Shown here piece after piece: positions 50,791 to 64,000 of a DNA stretch of 64,000 nucleotides. The notes under the pieces were generated by a model that saw nothing but the letters and a program-made list of their open reading frames with translations, had not been told where the DNA came from and did not search any database. Source of the stretch: Gorsachius magnificus (taxonomy: Eukaryota > Chordata > Aves > Pelecaniformes > Ardeidae); the NCBI GenBank assembly GCA_034008185.1, contig CM067085.1, forward strand, positions 57,518,602-57,582,601, written 5' to 3'. How positions within the stretch are numbered: the stretch's first letter is position 1; each line of letters opens with the position of its first letter. Position numbers and translations under genes: made by a program.

Positions 50791-52040
50791 TAGTCTAGCA
50801 ACTTTAGCAAACCATTATTATCCTTCTGCTCCATTACCCCCCCGATTCTTCCCATCCTTGAATAGGGTTCCAAATTTAATAAGTAGCTACACTACTGACT
50901 TACAAAAAAACCATTCAAGCTAGACACTACTGATTTTTAGCAAAGCAACAGCAAATTAGGCAATGAGGCCTAAATCTTATGCATGTAGGCCGCTTACGTC
51001 TGGGGGTCTTTCGACCCTTAAGGTATCACCAGCACTGGGGTTTTTTTTAAATACTCACTTGAAATACCCAGCATTTTCTTACAAAGTGCCACCTGGTGAC
51101 TCCCAAAGAGAGGAGACAGAAAAAAGGGGAATTAAAGAACAGTGGTAAAAAACTACCAGGGCTGAAATCCTTAGTCGAGAGCTGATGCCTGAAGCATGAC
51201 AGTTTCTTGAATCGTATGCTTATTTACCTAATGTCGTATTTGGCCCTTAACTAATTAGGTTCAATGGAACTACTAGCAGAAGCTTTCTTCATAAAGGGTA
51301 GTGTTTGAAACACAAACCTGGTGTTTGAGAGCAAAAAGAGCAGCAGCTAAAAACTCCAGTGATGGGGAAATGCTGCTTTTTCATCATTTACTTCTCACTG
51401 GGAACTGCTGGTAGGATCAGGCAGACATCAACCTGACTCACGGATTAAATGGTGGAAGCGGCAACTGGTCCCTGTTAATCTCAAGTATCAGTAGGCAGCC
51501 AGAATTTTTCAGTCTGGAATATTTTTATTTAGTTTGCAAACTCTGGTCTCAAGGGAAAAGGAAAAACGAGAAGTTGGTGTAAATATGCCTTTTTGTTTGG
51601 TATACCTCGTCTGTATCTATGCAATATTCGCAGGGTGTTTGGCCTGGATTCACATTTGTGACAAAGGCAAAGCCCTTAGCAAAAAGAAATGGGGGAGAGG
51701 AAGGGCGGGAAGCGAGAGCTGCATAATACGGGGAGCACGGCTGCAGCGGGTTCATTGCCAAGTCTCCAATAATTAGTGCGAATTTGATGCCCTCAGTTTT
51801 GTCGTAGACTACAGTTTCTGGTCTTCGTTCACGGGCTGTGTGGATTTGTACCGAACGTTCAGGCCCCCCTTCAGGGAAGCGCTGCTGTGCCAGGGACAGG
51901 ATGTCTCCTTTGTCCTCCCCTTTGCTGGAGGCAGTTATGGCCGAAACCACAAGCTGGTCTGGCTGATGAAAAGTGTACACGGTCCAGCCGTGAGCCGAGC
52001 ATGGAAGTGGCAGTTTCCACCTTGCACAGAGGTGCAGGCC
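50791..52040. other. Unassigned DNA between the LTRs and the LRRC40 CpG island
   Basis: Moderate GC, no recognised gene. From 51549 on the minus strand a 483-codon open frame runs up into the CpG island (see findings). I could not confirm any retroviral internal region here. Confidence 0.6.
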
Positions 52041-52389
52041 GGCTGTTAAGTTTTGCAGGAGCCGGAGCGGGCTTGTACACCAACAAAATCCCCTCGGGGA
52101 GAGGCAAACGGCTCCCCCTGGGCCTGCAGCCCCAGGCCCTGGGGTGAACCCTCTCCGCGATGGGAGGGAGAGAGGGAAGGTTTGGAGGCCGGCCCCGCTC
52201 CCATTTCGGGGCACCATTCCGCCGCCGTGGCTCCCGCCCCGCACCGCCGGGCGGCAAATGGCCAGGGTCGGGGCCGTGCCGCCGAGCCGAGCGCTCCGCG
52301 GGGAGGCTGCAAGAGCCGGGCCCCCGCCCGAGGGGCCCCGCCCGGCCCCGCCTGCTCGGCGGGCGGCGCCGGCCCGGCTCTGGCGAGGG

Positions 52390-63260
<10,871 letters not shown>

Positions 63261-64000
63261 GTATGTGTTTTGAAATATTACCTACTTCTAAAACTGTAAG
63301 AACACTTTCCTCCTCCCTCCCTCCGCCCTGATACATACCAAACCGTCTAAAAGTCCTGCTGCATTTGTGCATTTTTTACTTTAATTTGTGTGCTTGGGAA
63401 TAAGCAGATTTGAATTGCAGGGTTTTAAAATTATTTCCTTGTATTATCAAATACTCTGCAGTAAACGTTCCTTTTATCTCGCTGAAATGCGTAACACTTT
63501 CAGGTGCTTTTAGCACCCTTTAAACTTCTTTAGCAATTTTCATTAAGTCTCAGAACATCTTGTAGCAGGTGATTACTCTTCAGTTATTTCTTAAATGTAA
63601 CCAACAATGTAAGTTGTGAAGAGGGGTGGGATGGCTTTGCTCACCACAGAAGTGCAGGGGCTCCAAAGCAAGTGGTTGGACCCGAGATGCAGGAGCTCCA
63701 AAGCTGGGGGTGTTTCCTGAGCTGGGCAGGGGAAATCTGTTTAATGGCAATCTTGCTACACTTTCTGGCCCAATGTGCAGCGTTCACGTGTTTGTTGAGG
63801 TAGTGACATAACTCGGCTCTTACCGATTTTTCTTAAGCAAGATAACGGATCAGGGTGCTGGTGTGAAATGATGTTACTGCCCAGATGCCGTGTGGCCTGG
63901 TGCCGTGATGGGCAGCTTTCTGATTAACAGTCCTTCAAGGGCTTCAAATTATGGATATTTGTAATATCTATTCTACTACTCATCTTTTTCTAAAAGAAGA

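Noticed and set aside
50791..51500. Possible retroviral internal region next to the minus-strand LTR
   Set aside because: No gag, pol or env motif or convincing primer-binding site was seen. A solo LTR is the simpler reading.

Overview
The window is nuclear DNA from a bird. The evidence is spliced vertebrate genes with large AT-rich introns, CpG-island promoters, a chicken-repeat-1 (CR1) LINE with the avian 3' terminus, endogenous retroviral LTRs of a type I recall from bird genomes, and no mammalian SINEs. The species cannot be named from the sequence alone.

Three conserved genes fill the window in the same order and relative orientation as human 1p31 (there reversed). (1) ANKRD13C on the + strand: twelve coding exons from 2931 to 18483. 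They join in frame to 398 codons that match the C-terminal three quarters of the protein; the first coding exon lies upstream of the window. (2) SRSF11 on the - strand: all twelve coding exons from 48624 down to 28322, joining to 458 codons, followed by a ~2 kb 3'UTR with a good polyadenylation site near 26360. (3) LRRC40 on the + strand: coding exons 1-10 from 52390 to 63260, 408 complete codons, with the rest of the gene beyond 64000. Exon boundaries were set by GT/AG sites, by phase agreement and by similarity to the vertebrate proteins as I remember them. Phases close exactly in all three genes.

Layout: 1-18483 ANKRD13C exons and introns; 18484 to about 23200 its 3'UTR and downstream DNA; 23271-24274 a 5'-truncated CR1 LINE whose remaining reverse-transcriptase frame is unbroken; 24275-26340 intergenic, between the two convergent genes; 26340-48800 SRSF11 with its promoter CpG island; 48800-52390 the SRSF11/LRRC40 head-to-head interval; 52390-64000 LRRC40.

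The three genes are not a pathway. ANKRD13C is an ER-associated chaperone-like protein for G-protein-coupled receptors, SRSF11 is an SR-family splicing factor, and LRRC40 is a leucine-rich-repeat protein of poorly known role. The most interesting part is the head-to-head interval. In human the SRSF11 and LRRC40 starts lie almost back to back (from memory), but here the start codons are 3.77 kb apart. Two oppositely oriented ERV-type LTRs sit between two separate CpG islands. I saw no convincing wholly new system. The other items are candidate regulatory splicing, repeats and secondary-structure features.
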